Notes: generated from the letters alone by a model not told the origin. 42,993 nt of DNA from an uncultured Elioraea sp. (GCA_938010425.1 CALLUO010000071.1:1-42993), one strand, 5' to 3'. Counted from the first letter of the stretch, positions 12,073 to 22,094 are shown. Numbers and translations: made by a program.

Positions 12073-12978
12073 TCAGACGGAGGGGGCGAAGGCGCTTTCC
12101 GGCGGCGGCACCGGCCATGCGCCGAGCGGCGTCGGGTTGGCGGCACCAAGGCGTTCCAGTGCCGCAAGCCTTGGATCATCGGCTGCGACCAAACCATCCA
12201 CCTCAGCGAGGCAGATGACAGGGTTGGGGTCAGTCCGGCGCGTGACCAGGGCCTGCAGGGTGAAGCCAGCGGCGGAGACGAGTTCTGCGAGTGCTGCACG
12301 GCTCATGCCAGCCGGCCCCTCGAAACCGACCAGCGAGCGATCCTCTCCCGAACTTTCTGGCTTGGCGGGCGCGACCACGAGCGCAGCGAGGTCGGGCGCG
12401 CCGTCGGGGCGGCGCGTGACAAAGGGTAGTCGGCAAACGACGGAGATGCCAGATGCTTCACCTCGCAACAGGCTCACCCACCACGGCTCGGCTCCGCCAT
12501 CCGCCTCCGCAGCATCGACGGGCATGGGCAGGACGCCCGCCTGGGCCTCGCCCAAAGCGACCGCGCGCAGCACCTGAGTGGTCGAGCGCACCCAGCGGAT
12601 CGGCACCGCAGTGCCGAAATGTTCGCGGGCCAAAGCGACGTGGCCCGACCCGGGGGCGGGACTCCAGACCACGACGGAGAACGGAGCCTGGATCGCTGTC
12701 ATCCCAACCAGCAGTTCGCGCCAGATCCCAATCAGGCTCGCCTTGCCAAAAGGCCCGCGATGGCGCGCGAGCAGCCGGCGCATAATGCTGGCTTCGCGGC
12801 CTGGGCGAAACGGCGTTCCTTGCTTCACGCCCGAGACGACGAGGCGTTCGACCAGCCCGGCGCGGGCGAGCAGAAGGTCGTGGATCGCATCGTCGAGCCG
12901 GTCAATCTCGGCACGGATGTCGGCAAGGCTCTGCGCCGACTGGGCGGTGGGCTGCGTGTCGGTGGACGAGGGCGACAT
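12073..12978 (-). CDS. Chorismate mutase with degenerate prephenate dehydratase-like region
   Basis: First enzyme of the phenylalanine/tyrosine branch, converting chorismate to prephenate. The 301-residue protein has an AroQ-type helical mutase domain near its N-terminus (LADIRAEIDRLDDAIHDLLL, then a short helix with MRRLLARH). The rest resembles the layout of a bifunctional P-protein: a segment with GEAQAGVLPMP where dehydratases have their VPxEN site, a VTRR where they have TRF, and an ACT-like end (LVGFEGPAGMSRAALAELV). Several dehydratase residues look lost, so it may be regulatory only. The start is uncertain: ATG at 12993 is 5 codons earlier. It lies 22 bp upstream of hisC in the same direction and diverges from metX. 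Confidence 0.78.
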   Translation of the reverse strand: MSPSSTDTQPTAQSAQSLADIRAEIDRLDDAIHDLLLARAGLVERLVVSGVKQGTPFRPGREASIMRRLLARHRGPFGKASLIGIWRELLVGMTAIQAPFSVVVWSPAPGSGHVALAREHFGTAVPIRWVRSTTQVLRAVALGEAQAGVLPMPVDAAEADGGAEPWWVSLLRGEASGISVVCRLPFVTRRPDGAPDLAALVVAPAKPESSGEDRSLVGFEGPAGMSRAALAELVSAAGFTLQALVTRRTDPNPVICLAEVDGLVAADDPRLAALERLGAANPTPLGAWPVPPPESAFAPSV

Positions 12979-13059
12979 GGACCGGCGAGGCATAGCGGAA
13001 CGGCCCGCCGGCGCAAGCAGGCCGTGGCTCGTCCAAGGAAGCTGGGCTAAGCATCGGGC

Positions 13060-14214
13060 ATGACGCAAAGCAGAGCCGACCCTACGCGGGGGCTCATCCA
13101 CCAGACTATGGTCTTCGAGGATGGGATCACGCTTGACTGCGGCGTGCACATCCGGCCCCTGCATGTCGCTTACCGCACTTACGGGCGGTTGAACGAGGAG
13201 CGTTCAAACGCCATTTTAGTATGTCATGCGTTGACTGGGGATCAGTATGTGGCTGAGACCCATCCTCTGACCGGCAAGCCCGGCTGGTGGCAGCTTCTGG
13301 TCGGGCCCGGTCGTCCCGTCGACACCGAGCGGTTCTTCGTCATTTGCGCCAACGTGCTCGGTGGCTGCATGGGCTCGACGGGACCGAACACGGAGATGAC
13401 CGACGAGACCGGCCGGGGGCTTGGTCGGCCCTGGGGAATTGACTTCCCGCCGGTGACGATCCGCGACATGGTACGCGCGCAGCTTCGGCTGATCGATGCG
13501 CTCGGCATCGCCAAACTGTTTTCCGTCATCGGCGGATCGATGGGGGGCATGCAGGTGCTCGAGTGGGCGTCGCTGTTTCCGACGCGGGTCTTCTCCGCCA
13601 TCCCGATCGCAACCGCAGCGTATCATTCGGCGCAGAACATCGCGTTTCACGAGATCGGACGCCAAGCCATCCACGCCGACCCGAACTTCCACGGTGGCCG
13701 CTACTGGGAACACGGCGTTGTTCCTGCGCGCGGGCTCGCGGTCGCACGGATGACGGCGCACATCACCTACTTGTCCGAGGAGGCGCTGACGCGCAAATTC
13801 GGCCGGCGCCTGCGCACCGGGCCTATGCTGACCTTCTCCAACGACCTGTTTGAAGTGGAATCCTACCTGCAGCACCAGGGCTCCACCTTTGTGCGTCGCT
13901 TCGATGCCAACTCGTACCTCACGATCACCCGCGCGATGGACTATTTTGATCTCGCGGCGGAACATGGGGGCTCGCTGGCAGAGGCCTTCCGCAACTCGCC
14001 GGTTCGCTTCTGCGTGGTGTCGTTCTCTTCGGATTGGCTTTTCCCGACAGCGATGAGTCGAGAGCTCGTTCGCGCCCTCAATGCTGCAGCAGCCAACGTC
14101 TCCTTCGTTGAGATCGCCTCTGATAAGGGCCACGACGCCTTCCTTCTCGACGAGCCAGACCTGTTCCGAACCGTCTCAGGCTTCCTGCACGGCGCAGCGG
14201 AGCGCTGGCGCTGA
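13060..14214 (+). CDS. metX: Homoserine O-acyltransferase
   Basis: Activates homoserine by O-acylation (acetyl- or succinyl-CoA donor) for methionine synthesis. The 384-residue alpha/beta hydrolase has the nucleophile Ser160 in [12 protein letters not shown], a GCMGSTGPN oxyanion region, an SSDWLFP block carrying the acid residue and His358 in [11 protein letters not shown]. These fit MetX rather than the unrelated MetA. Donor specificity cannot be safely read. Its stop overlaps the metW start by one base, forming the usual alphaproteobacterial metXW pair. Confidence 0.95.
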   Translation: MTQSRADPTRGLIHQTMVFEDGITLDCGVHIRPLHVAYRTYGRLNEERSNAILVCHALTGDQYVAETHPLTGKPGWWQLLVGPGRPVDTERFFVICANVLGGCMGSTGPNTEMTDETGRGLGRPWGIDFPPVTIRDMVRAQLRLIDALGIAKLFSVIGGSMGGMQVLEWASLFPTRVFSAIPIATAAYHSAQNIAFHEIGRQAIHADPNFHGGRYWEHGVVPARGLAVARMTAHITYLSEEALTRKFGRRLRTGPMLTFSNDLFEVESYLQHQGSTFVRRFDANSYLTITRAMDYFDLAAEHGGSLAEAFRNSPVRFCVVSFSSDWLFPTAMSRELVRALNAAAANVSFVEIASDKGHDAFLLDEPDLFRTVSGFLHGAAERWR

Positions 14215-14891
14215 TGCCCGAAAGCCCCCTCAGCAACAGCACACGCTCGGGCCGTCCACTGTCCGATCGGCTCGACCTGCGCCTCATTGCAGAGATGGTG
14301 GAACCTGGTTCACGCGTTCTCGACATCGGCTGCGGGGACGGCACGCTGCTCGACATCCTGGTGCATGAACGGGAGGCTGACGGGCGAGGGATCGAGATCG
14401 ACATGGGGCTGGTGACGGCCGCAGTCGCGCAAGGGCTTGCAGTGATCCATGGCGATGCCGACAGCGACCTTGCCTTTTACCCGGACCAGGCCTTCGACTA
14501 CGTGATCCTCTCCCGCACCCTGCAGGCGACCGAGCGCCCGCGCGAGGTCTTGGCGCAGATGCTGCGGATTGGCAGGCGCGCCATCGTTTCGTTCCCGAAC
14601 TTCGGCCACTGGCTGGTGCGCTGGAAGCTGCTCGTCACAGGATGCATGCCGCGAACTCGGGTGCTTGATCGGCCGTGGTATGACACGCCCAACATCCATC
14701 TCTGCACGATCGCCGACTTCTTTGCGCTTTGCGAGGCGGAAGGATACACAGTGGAACGCTGGCTCGGTGTCGATGAGGCGGGGCGCAAGACACCTTGGCG
14801 ACGCAATCGCCGGCTGGCCAACCTATTCGCTGAACAGGGCCTGTTCCTGTTGACGCGGAACTCGCCCGCACGCAGCAGCCAAGGCCGATGA
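14214..14891 (+). CDS. metW: MetW, methionine biosynthesis methyltransferase-like protein
   Basis: SAM-dependent methyltransferase-fold protein paired with MetX and known in some bacteria to be needed for MetX activity. The 225 residues include the SAM-binding VLDIGCGDGTLLD motif near the N-terminus, then YVILSRTLQA, SFPNFGHW and PNIHLCTI blocks typical of MetW. Translational coupling to metX (shared base TGATG) supports a joint role. The exact catalytic reaction, if any, is not established. Its end faces the aminotransferase pseudogene 10 bp away. Confidence 0.93.
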   Translation: MPESPLSNSTRSGRPLSDRLDLRLIAEMVEPGSRVLDIGCGDGTLLDILVHEREADGRGIEIDMGLVTAAVAQGLAVIHGDADSDLAFYPDQAFDYVILSRTLQATERPREVLAQMLRIGRRAIVSFPNFGHWLVRWKLLVTGCMPRTRVLDRPWYDTPNIHLCTIADFFALCEAEGYTVERWLGVDEAGRKTPWRRNRRLANLFAEQGLFLLTRNSPARSSQGR

Positions 14892-14901
14892 GCGGGATGG
14901 C

Positions 14902-15654
14902 TTAAGCTGGTAGAGACTCCAGCGAGACGAAGTTTGGCCCATCGCTGAGACCGATCGGCGGGCGCGCGTGCTGGGCACGCCCGGCCTTATCTGCGAGCGC
15001 ACCCAGGGCCAGCATCGCCTTCAGGTCGAGCCGGAACAAAAGGCGGAACACGTCGTAAATCAGATGTTCGTAGATATCGTCGGACAAGACCCGAAGGTGC
15101 GGATAGCGCGGCAACACCTCGGCGATGGCGCACAGATCCGCCTCGCCAGGTGCGGCGCTAGAAGAATTGTTCGGGCAGTTCAGCACCACCCATTTCGTGC
15201 GTTGCGTGATCGCCGCTGCGAGATCTTCCGCGCGCAGCCGGAAACCCTTGTTCTGCGGGCAGACGACGAAACGGGGCACGCCGCCCGCGAACTTCGCCTG
15301 ACCGGCATAGGAAGTCCAATACGGTGCTGGAATGACCACTTCAACGCCCGGATCGAGCGTGGCGAGGAAGGCGTTGGCGTTGATCTGCTTGCCACCATTC
15401 GCCATCTTGATCTGATCGAGCGCGTCGTCGAGGCGGTTGTCGCGGGCGAACTGGTGGCGGATTGCCTCTTTTAGCGCGGGCGTGCCGTCTTGCGGCGGGT
15501 AGTGCGTGTTGCCGGCACGTGCGGCGCGATGCGCGGCCTCGATCGCGTGCGCGGGGGTAGCGAAATCAGGTTCGCCCATAGCGAGGCTGACCACGCGGTG
15601 GCCGACCGCCCACAGCGCCTGCGCGCGCACCGTCATCGATACCGAAACCGACAC
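14902..15654 (-). pseudogene. Decayed aspartate aminotransferase copy, C-terminal half lost
   Basis: The 250-residue frame is clearly related to the first half of the intact aminotransferase directly upstream. LAMGEPDFATP matches [28 protein letters not shown] matches [17 protein letters not shown], and LSDDIYEHLIYD matches [12 protein letters not shown]. After that block similarity stops and an unrelated tail of about 45 residues leads to a stop. The PLP-binding lysine region ([10 protein letters not shown] in the intact copy) is absent, and the conserved NPTG is NSSS here. Similarity begins upstream of the first GTG, with no good start codon, which suggests 5' damage as well. It cannot be an active transaminase. 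Best explained as a tandem duplicate in decay. Confidence 0.8.
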
Positions 15655-15714
15655 TGAGCCGTCGGTAAGCCGTGCAGCGAGCGCGGGCCCCCTTCCCCCA
15701 CGGTGCCGCTTGGC

Positions 15715-16935
<1,221 letters not shown>

Positions 16936-16959
16936 TCAGGTAGGCTCAAGCAGCGGACG

Positions 16960-17769
16960 CTACCCCTCGACCCGGGCCGAGGCAACCCGCCCCAGCTTTA
17001 AGGCAATCAGGAGGCCCACGCTGACCACCACGATAATCACGGTGGCGAGCGCGAAGAGTTCGGGTGTGAGGCCGAGGCGCAGAGCAGAGAAGATGACCAT
17101 TGGCAGGGTCGAGGCGCCGGGGCCGGAGGTGAAGGAGGCGATCACCAGATCATCAAGCGAGAGGGTGAACGCGAGCAGCCAGCCCGACGCAAGGGCTGGG
17201 GCAATGAGGGGAAGGGTGATCAGCAGAAACACCTTCCAGGGCCGCGCACCGAGATCGAGTGCGGCTTCCTCCAGGGACCGGTCAAAGTCCGCAAGGCGGG
17301 ATTGCACCACCACCGCGACATAGGCGGCGGCGAAGGTGATGTGCGCGATGGTGACCGTCGTCACCCCACGCTCGCTGGGCCAGCCGATACTTTCGGCCAG
17401 CGCGACGAAGAGGAGGAGCAAGGAGAGCCCAGTGATCACCTCCGGCATCACGAGGGGAGCGGCGACCATGGCGCCGAACAGGCCGCGCCCGCGGAAGGCG
17501 CCAAACCGGGCAAGCGCAAAGCCAGCCGCCATGCCGATCACGGTTGCCCCGGTGGCGGCGACCGCAGCGATGCGCAAGGACAGAAGAGCGGCCTCAATCA
17601 GGCGCTCGTTGTTCCACAGCGCCACATACCAACGGAAGGAGAAGCCAGACCAGGTGGTGATCAGCCGCGAGTCGTTGAAGGAGAGGACAACGAGAAGAGC
17701 GATCGGAATGTAGAGGAAGGTGTAGCCGACGCCGAGAAACAGTGCGAGCCGCCCCATGCCTCGGCTCAT
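16960..17769 (-). CDS. potI: Polyamine ABC transporter permease (PotI/PotC type)
   Basis: Inner-membrane permease subunit of a spermidine/putrescine-type importer. The 269 residues form about six hydrophobic segments, beginning with LALFLGVGYTFLYIPIALLV. They carry the cytoplasmic EAA loop (EEAALDLGARPWKVFLLITL) that docks on the ATPase. The SFNDSR sequence after the first helix is typical for PotC/PotI. Its start overlaps the potH stop by ATGA. It pairs with PotH as a heterodimer. Substrate is inferred from similarity of all four subunits. Confidence 0.9.
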   Translation of the reverse strand: MSRGMGRLALFLGVGYTFLYIPIALLVVLSFNDSRLITTWSGFSFRWYVALWNNERLIEAALLSLRIAAVAATGATVIGMAAGFALARFGAFRGRGLFGAMVAAPLVMPEVITGLSLLLLFVALAESIGWPSERGVTTVTIAHITFAAAYVAVVVQSRLADFDRSLEEAALDLGARPWKVFLLITLPLIAPALASGWLLAFTLSLDDLVIASFTSGPGASTLPMVIFSALRLGLTPELFALATVIIVVVSVGLLIALKLGRVASARVEG

Positions 17770-18653
17770 CGCGACGCCCTGCCCTGCATGTGCTGGAACC
17801 AGGCGATTGGGATCACCAAGAGGAGAAGGAGGACCATCGCCAGCGCTGCGGCCATCGGCCAGTCGCGATTAGTGAAAAACTCCATCCACAAAACCCGCCC
17901 GATCAACTGCGCCCCAGGGCCCCCGAGCAGTTCCGGGATGACGAACTCGCCCACCGCTGGGATGAATACCAGCATGAACCCCGCGATGATGCCGGGCAGC
18001 GACAGCGGAAGTGTGATGGTGAGGAAGGCGCGCCAGGGGCGGGCGCCAAGATCGGCCGCAGCCTCGATCAGAACAGGATCGAACTTGGAGAGGGTTGCAT
18101 ACAGCGGCAGCACCATGAAGGGGAGGTAGCAGTAGACGATGCCGGCGTAGAGCGCGAAGTCTGTGTAGAGGAGCTGGATCGGCTGCGAAATGACGCCGGC
18201 AGCGAGGAGCAGGTTGTTGATCACCCCGTTGTCGGCGAGCAGGCCGATCCAGGCCATCACGCGCAAGAGAAAACTCGTCCAGAACGGCAGGACAACGAGC
18301 ATGAGCAGCAGGTTGCGGCGATGCTCCGGCGCGCGCGCAATGGCATAGGCCATGGGATAGCCGATGACGAGGCAGAGCAGGCCGGAAATCGCGGCCACGC
18401 GCAACGATCGGAGATAGGCGTCGAAATAGAAGGGGTCAGAGAACAGCGTGGCGAGGTTGCCCAAATTGAGCACGACGGTGAGGACGCCCTCATCGGTCCA
18501 GCGCAAAACGGGGGCATAGGGCGGAATACCTAGCGCAGCTTCCGACAAGGCGATTTTCGCAACGATGAGAAAGGGGGCGAGGAAGAAGAGGCTGAGCCAG
18601 AGGAATGGCAGGGCGAGGACAAGCGTCCGACCCGACGGCAGCCGCAGCCTCAT
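17766..18653 (-). CDS. potH: Polyamine ABC transporter permease (PotH/PotB type)
   Basis: Second permease subunit of the polyamine importer, 295 residues from ATG at 18653. The start overlaps the ATPase gene's stop by ATGA, and the 11-residue extension upstream is rejected. Hydrophobic segments begin at TLVLALPFLWLSLFFLAPF. The EAA loop appears as EAAADLGARPWRAFLTITLP, and LPFWTSFLLRVMAW is characteristic of PotB/PotH. It is translationally coupled at both ends (ATPase upstream, potI downstream). Confidence 0.9.
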   Translation of the reverse strand: MRLRLPSGRTLVLALPFLWLSLFFLAPFLIVAKIALSEAALGIPPYAPVLRWTDEGVLTVVLNLGNLATLFSDPFYFDAYLRSLRVAAISGLLCLVIGYPMAYAIARAPEHRRNLLLMLVVLPFWTSFLLRVMAWIGLLADNGVINNLLLAAGVISQPIQLLYTDFALYAGIVYCYLPFMVLPLYATLSKFDPVLIEAAADLGARPWRAFLTITLPLSLPGIIAGFMLVFIPAVGEFVIPELLGGPGAQLIGRVLWMEFFTNRDWPMAAALAMVLLLLLVIPIAWFQHMQGRASR

Positions 18654-19801
18654 TCCGGCAGCACCACGGTGGCGAAGGGCTCCCACTCCACCGCCACGCG
18701 ATCGTCCCAGGTAATCGGCAGTTCGGTCAGCCGCGCGAGGTTGGGGCGACTGACGCGAATGCTTTTCCCCTCCGGCAGTGCGACAACAAACATAAAAAAA
18801 TCGCCGTAGTAGGCGATGTCGCGCACGGTGCCGACCAGCCGGTTGGTGCCTGCGTTCTCGCCGACGTCGGCACGGCGGATGCGCATCTTCTCCGGGCGGA
18901 CGGCAACGAACACGCGCGCGCCTTCCGGCTTTGGCGGGTCGGTGTCGCTCTGGAAAAAGGCATCGAACTCAGTCGATTCGATCAGCGCCCCCGTTGGCCC
19001 TTCGGCTTTGATCAGGCCCTCGAACACGTTTGCTGTGCCAAGGAACTCGGCGACGAAGCGCGACTGAGGATACTCGTAGACTTCAGCTGGCGTACCGACC
19101 TGGGCGAGATAGCCATGGTTCATCACCGCAAGCCTCGTTGCCATGGTCATCGCCTCCTCCTGGTCGTGCGTGACCATGATGAAAGTGATGCCAAGCTTCT
19201 CTTGGATGGTGACGAGTTCAAACTGAGTCTGCTCGCGCAGATTCTTGTCGAGCGCGCCCAAGGGCTCGTCAAGCAGCAGCAGCTTCGGTTGCTTGACGAG
19301 CGAGCGGGCAAGTGCGACGCGCTGGCGCTGGCCGCCCGACAGTTCGTGCGGGCGGCGCTTCTCAAACCCCTTTAGCTGGACGAGTTCGAGCATCGCCGCC
19401 ACACGGTCGCGGATCTCCGACCTCGGCAACCCATCCATCTTCAGCCCGAAGGCGATGTTCTGCTCCACCGACATGTGCGGAAAGAGCGCGTAAGACTGGA
19501 ACATCATGTTCACGGGCCGCTCATAGGGCGGAACATCGGCCATATCCTGCCCATCGAGCATGATGCGGCCCGAATCGGGCCGTTCGAAACCTGCGAGCAT
19601 GCGCAGGAGTGTTGTTTTGCCCGACCCCGACCCACCGAGCAAGGCAAACAGCTCGCCGCGATAGATGTCGAGTGAGACATCATCCACCGCCACGGTCGCG
19701 CCGAAACGCTTGGTGACGTTGATGACACGGACGTAAGGCTCTGCCTCCGGATCTCGCCAGGGCTCGGCAGAGCCAGGGCGGGCGATGTTCGCTTGCTGCA
19801 C
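18650..19801 (-). CDS. potG: Polyamine ABC transporter ATPase (PotG/PotA type)
   Basis: Energising ATPase of the polyamine importer, cytoplasmic. The 383-residue protein contains Walker A (GGSGSGKTTLLR), Q-loop (MMFQSYALFPHMSV), ABC signature (LSGGQRQRVALARSL), Walker B (LLLLDEPLGALDK) and H-loop (IMVTHDQEEA). A C-terminal TOBE-type domain with RPEKMRI follows. It lies 19 bp downstream of the binding-protein gene and overlaps potH. A PotA name would serve equally; PotG fits because the partners look like PotFHI. Confidence 0.92.
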   Translation of the reverse strand: MQQANIARPGSAEPWRDPEAEPYVRVINVTKRFGATVAVDDVSLDIYRGELFALLGGSGSGKTTLLRMLAGFERPDSGRIMLDGQDMADVPPYERPVNMMFQSYALFPHMSVEQNIAFGLKMDGLPRSEIRDRVAAMLELVQLKGFEKRRPHELSGGQRQRVALARSLVKQPKLLLLDEPLGALDKNLREQTQFELVTIQEKLGITFIMVTHDQEEAMTMATRLAVMNHGYLAQVGTPAEVYEYPQSRFVAEFLGTANVFEGLIKAEGPTGALIESTEFDAFFQSDTDPPKPEGARVFVAVRPEKMRIRRADVGENAGTNRLVGTVRDIAYYGDFFMFVVALPEGKSIRVSRPNLARLTELPITWDDRVAVEWEPFATVVLPE

Positions 19802-19820
19802 TGTTGGGCGAAAAGACCGA

Positions 19821-20936
19821 TCAGCGCCCGGCTTTGAAGCGCGCCCACAGGCGCGACCGCGCGCGCTCCGCCGCCTGCGGCACGGCGGTCACGGTGAAGA
19901 AGCGGGCGAAGTCTTCCTCCGTCGGATAGACGTTGCGATCGTTCTTGATCGCCTCCTCCACCATCGGCTTCGAGGCGGGAACCGCGTTCGGGTAGTGCAC
20001 AGTGTTGGTGATGGCCGCCATCACGTCTGGCTGAAGGAGGAAGTTGATAAAGCGGTGCGCAGCGTTGGGGTTTGGCGCATCGCGCGGAATCGCGAGCACG
20101 TCGAACCAGAGCTGTGCACCTTCCTTCGGTGCCACGTAACGGATGTCCACCCCACGGCCGGCCTCGCGCGCACGGTCCGCTGCCTGGATCGCATCTCCAG
20201 AATAGGTAAAGGCAAGGCAGGCTTGGCCTGAGGCGAGCAGCTCGATCACTCCACCGGAGGCGAAGGTGCGGATGTGCGGGCGGATGCCCATCAGCGTCTG
20301 CTCCACCCGGCGCAAGTCGGCCTCGGCAGTCGAGTTCACGTTGAGTCCGAGGTATCGCAGCACGGAGGGAATGACATCGATCTGGCTGTCCATCATCACG
20401 ATGCCGCAGGGGGCAAGCCGGCGCGCAAGCGTGGGGTCGAACAGCAGGCGCCAAGAGTCGGTTGGCGCATCGGGCGCAAGTTCGCGCACCCGGCCCACAT
20501 TGTAGGCAAGACCGATCGTGCCCCAAAGGTAGATCGCGCCGTGCCGGTTGCCCGGATCAGAGGTCTCGAGCTGTTTCATCAGCACTGGATCGAGGTTCGC
20601 CCAATTCGGCACCTGCGCGCGGTCGATCGGCTGCAGCGCGCCGGCGGCAATCAGGCGCGAAAAAGAGGGCTCGTTGGTCGGCACCACGATGTCGTAGCCG
20701 GAGCGGCCGGCGAGCAGCTTTGCTTCCAAGGTCTCGAGGCTGTCGAACACATCGTAGCGGACCGCGATTCCCGTTTCGCGCGTGAACCGCTCCACCACCG
20801 CCGGGTCGATGTAGTCGTTCCAGTTGAAGACGTTCAGCGCTTGCGCCTGCGCCGCGGCGAGCGGCGGGAGGGTGAGAAGAACGGCGGCAAGCCCGCCGAG
20901 CAGGCAACGGCGACGAGCGGTCGGTGCTGGCGTCAT
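19821..20936 (-). CDS. potF: Periplasmic polyamine-binding protein
   Basis: Solute-binding protein delivering putrescine or spermidine to the membrane complex. The 371 residues open with a signal peptide (RRRCLLGGLAAVLLTLPPL, cleavage near AQAQA). The mature protein begins LNVFNWNDYIDP, the classic PotD/PotF start with aromatic and acidic ligand residues. Later blocks include YDIVVPTNEPSF and YLWGTIGLAYNVGRV. It is the first gene of the potFGHI operon. A GA-dinucleotide tract sits just upstream, overlapping the ribosome site. Confidence 0.92.
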   Translation of the reverse strand: MTPAPTARRRCLLGGLAAVLLTLPPLAAAQAQALNVFNWNDYIDPAVVERFTRETGIAVRYDVFDSLETLEAKLLAGRSGYDIVVPTNEPSFSRLIAAGALQPIDRAQVPNWANLDPVLMKQLETSDPGNRHGAIYLWGTIGLAYNVGRVRELAPDAPTDSWRLLFDPTLARRLAPCGIVMMDSQIDVIPSVLRYLGLNVNSTAEADLRRVEQTLMGIRPHIRTFASGGVIELLASGQACLAFTYSGDAIQAADRAREAGRGVDIRYVAPKEGAQLWFDVLAIPRDAPNPNAAHRFINFLLQPDVMAAITNTVHYPNAVPASKPMVEEAIKNDRNVYPTEEDFARFFTVTAVPQAAERARSRLWARFKAGR

Positions 20937-20942
20937 CGGGGC

Positions 20943-20959
20943 CTCTCTCTCTCTCTCTC
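20943..20959. repeat. (CT/GA)8 dinucleotide tract before potF
   Basis: Eight CT units on the plus strand (GA on the potF mRNA strand) end 6 bp before the potF start codon, and the last GAGAGG may act as its ribosome-binding site. Simple repeats of this kind can slip during replication. Eight units of a dinucleotide is modest, and slippage would not change the distance between the proximal AGG and the ATG. Confidence 0.7.
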
Positions 20960-21082
20960 GAACGCATCTTTATCCGTTGGCATAAGCGATGGCACGCCGG
21001 CCGCTCGGTTCCTAGCAACGTTTGCGCGCAGGGACCATGACAAGAGCATGTCGGTGCGAGCCCGCTTCTATGATTTTTTTCC

Positions 21083-21111
21083 TTGACGCGGACGCGGCTC
21101 CTCGGCACTCT
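21083..21111 (+). promoter_or_regulatory. Candidate promoter of phage-like cassette
   Basis: TTGACG at 21083 is followed after 17 bp by CACTCT. The -35 is good and the -10 weak. It lies downstream of a T-rich patch (TGATTTTTTT). It is the only promoter-like signal before the first phage-like gene and would give an RNA leader of about 120 bases. Confidence 0.3.
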
Positions 21112-21180
21112 CCCGACCGTCACGGGCGTGGTGTATCCTCGCCGCGCCTGTGCCCTCCCCCTCCTCCGCGCAACCCGCCG

Positions 21181-21219
21181 CCGGTCCCGCCTGAGAAGGC
21201 GGGGCCGGTGCGGCTTTTT
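21181..21219 (+). terminator. Strong hairpin plus T-tract in the leader of the phage-like cassette
   Basis: CCGGTCCCGCC pairs with GGCGGGGCCGG around a TGAGAA loop (21181-21208, with one G-T pair). A GC-rich spacer and TTTTT (21215-21219) follow. This has the form of an intrinsic terminator, yet it lies 17 bp before the start codon of the gene at 21236 and no plus-strand gene precedes it nearby. It could act as an attenuator or terminate a short leader RNA. Confidence 0.5.
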
Positions 21220-21235
21220 CGGGAACCTCGAGCCC

Positions 21236-21574
21236 ATGGCGTTTGTGCCGGTGAACCTTGCCGTGCTGTCCTACGCGGCCGGCTGCACGCTCTGGAATTA
21301 TTCCTCCGCTGAAGACACGCTCAGCGCCGTCCTCGCCCCTGGCTATTTCGATTGGGCACAGGCCCGCTTGCGACGCGACGACGTGGTGCTGATCTCGGCT
21401 CGCGATGGGGCGGCGATCGCCTTTGTCTCTGCCGCAAGCCCAGCCGGTGTGTCGCTTCTGTCGCTCACTTCCGAACACGCTCCCGAGGGCCCTGCCGTTC
21501 CCGCCAACGCCGTCCTGGCCGAGAGCGGCCTCGCCATCCTTGCCGAATCCGGTGCCTTCATCCTGGCTGACTGA
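21236..21574 (+). CDS. Small phage-like protein A, paralogue of next gene
   Basis: A 112-residue protein of unknown function. Its core (residues 8-58: LAVLSYAAGCTLWNY, then VLAPGYFDWA and RRDDVVL) is about half identical to the same positions of the following gene. Proteins with a TLWxY...GYFxxA...GDxI layout occur among small virion-associated proteins of phages and prophages, to my recollection. The C-terminus is a short repeat-like string (LAESGLAILAESGAFILAD). No signal peptide or membrane helix is evident. The start at 21236 is the first ATG after the leader hairpin; longer in-frame sequence lies inside the hairpin region. Confidence 0.65.
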   Translation: MAFVPVNLAVLSYAAGCTLWNYSSAEDTLSAVLAPGYFDWAQARLRRDDVVLISARDGAAIAFVSAASPAGVSLLSLTSEHAPEGPAVPANAVLAESGLAILAESGAFILAD

Positions 21575-21628
21575 GCCGCCGATCCACCCCAGCCACCGCC
21601 CCATCGACCATACTCTAGGAGCCGATCG

Positions 21629-21865
21629 ATGCCGTTCGAGATCCAGAGCCTCTCTGTGCTCGCCTACGCCAATGGGTTTACCCTTTGGCACTATCGCAAT
21701 GACACGGACACGCGCGCCCAGGTGCTCGCCGCCGGCTACTTCAACCCTGCTGCGCACCTCGTGCGCCGTGGCGACATGATCCTCGCGCGCAGCGCCGACA
21801 CGTTCTCCATCCTGCACGTCACCGCCCACACCGGCAGTAACGTAACGGTCGCGCCGATCGTCTAA
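21629..21865 (+). CDS. Small phage-like protein B, paralogue of previous gene
   Basis: A 78-residue protein of unknown function made almost entirely of the domain shared with the preceding gene: LSVLAYANGFTLWHY, VLAAGYFNPA, RRGDMIL. It ends in a beta-rich stretch (ILHVTAHTGSNVTVAPIV). The start follows a purine-rich TAGGAGC. The pair looks like a tandem duplication in which copy A gained a C-terminal extension. Small beta-rich proteins of this kind plausibly decorate a phage tail or capsid, but no function is proven. Confidence 0.65.
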   Translation: MPFEIQSLSVLAYANGFTLWHYRNDTDTRAQVLAAGYFNPAAHLVRRGDMILARSADTFSILHVTAHTGSNVTVAPIV

Positions 21866-21887
21866 GCGGAAGCCTCGGAGACGGGGG

Positions 21888-21962
<75 letters not shown>

Positions 21963-22094
21963 ACGGCATGGCGGGTCGCTCCTCCCCCCCGACCTCGTGC
22001 CCCTTAGCGCAAACCCCCTGCTCCCGTCGAGACCGCCAGCACCCTGGCCCCATTTCCGTGCTTGATCCCGACGTCCCGAAAAGGAACACGCCCC

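Noticed and set aside
14902-15654. Restoring the aminotransferase copy by a simple frameshift
   Set aside because: The sequence after DDIYEHLIYD does not encode the missing half in any frame; the second half is absent, not merely out of phase.
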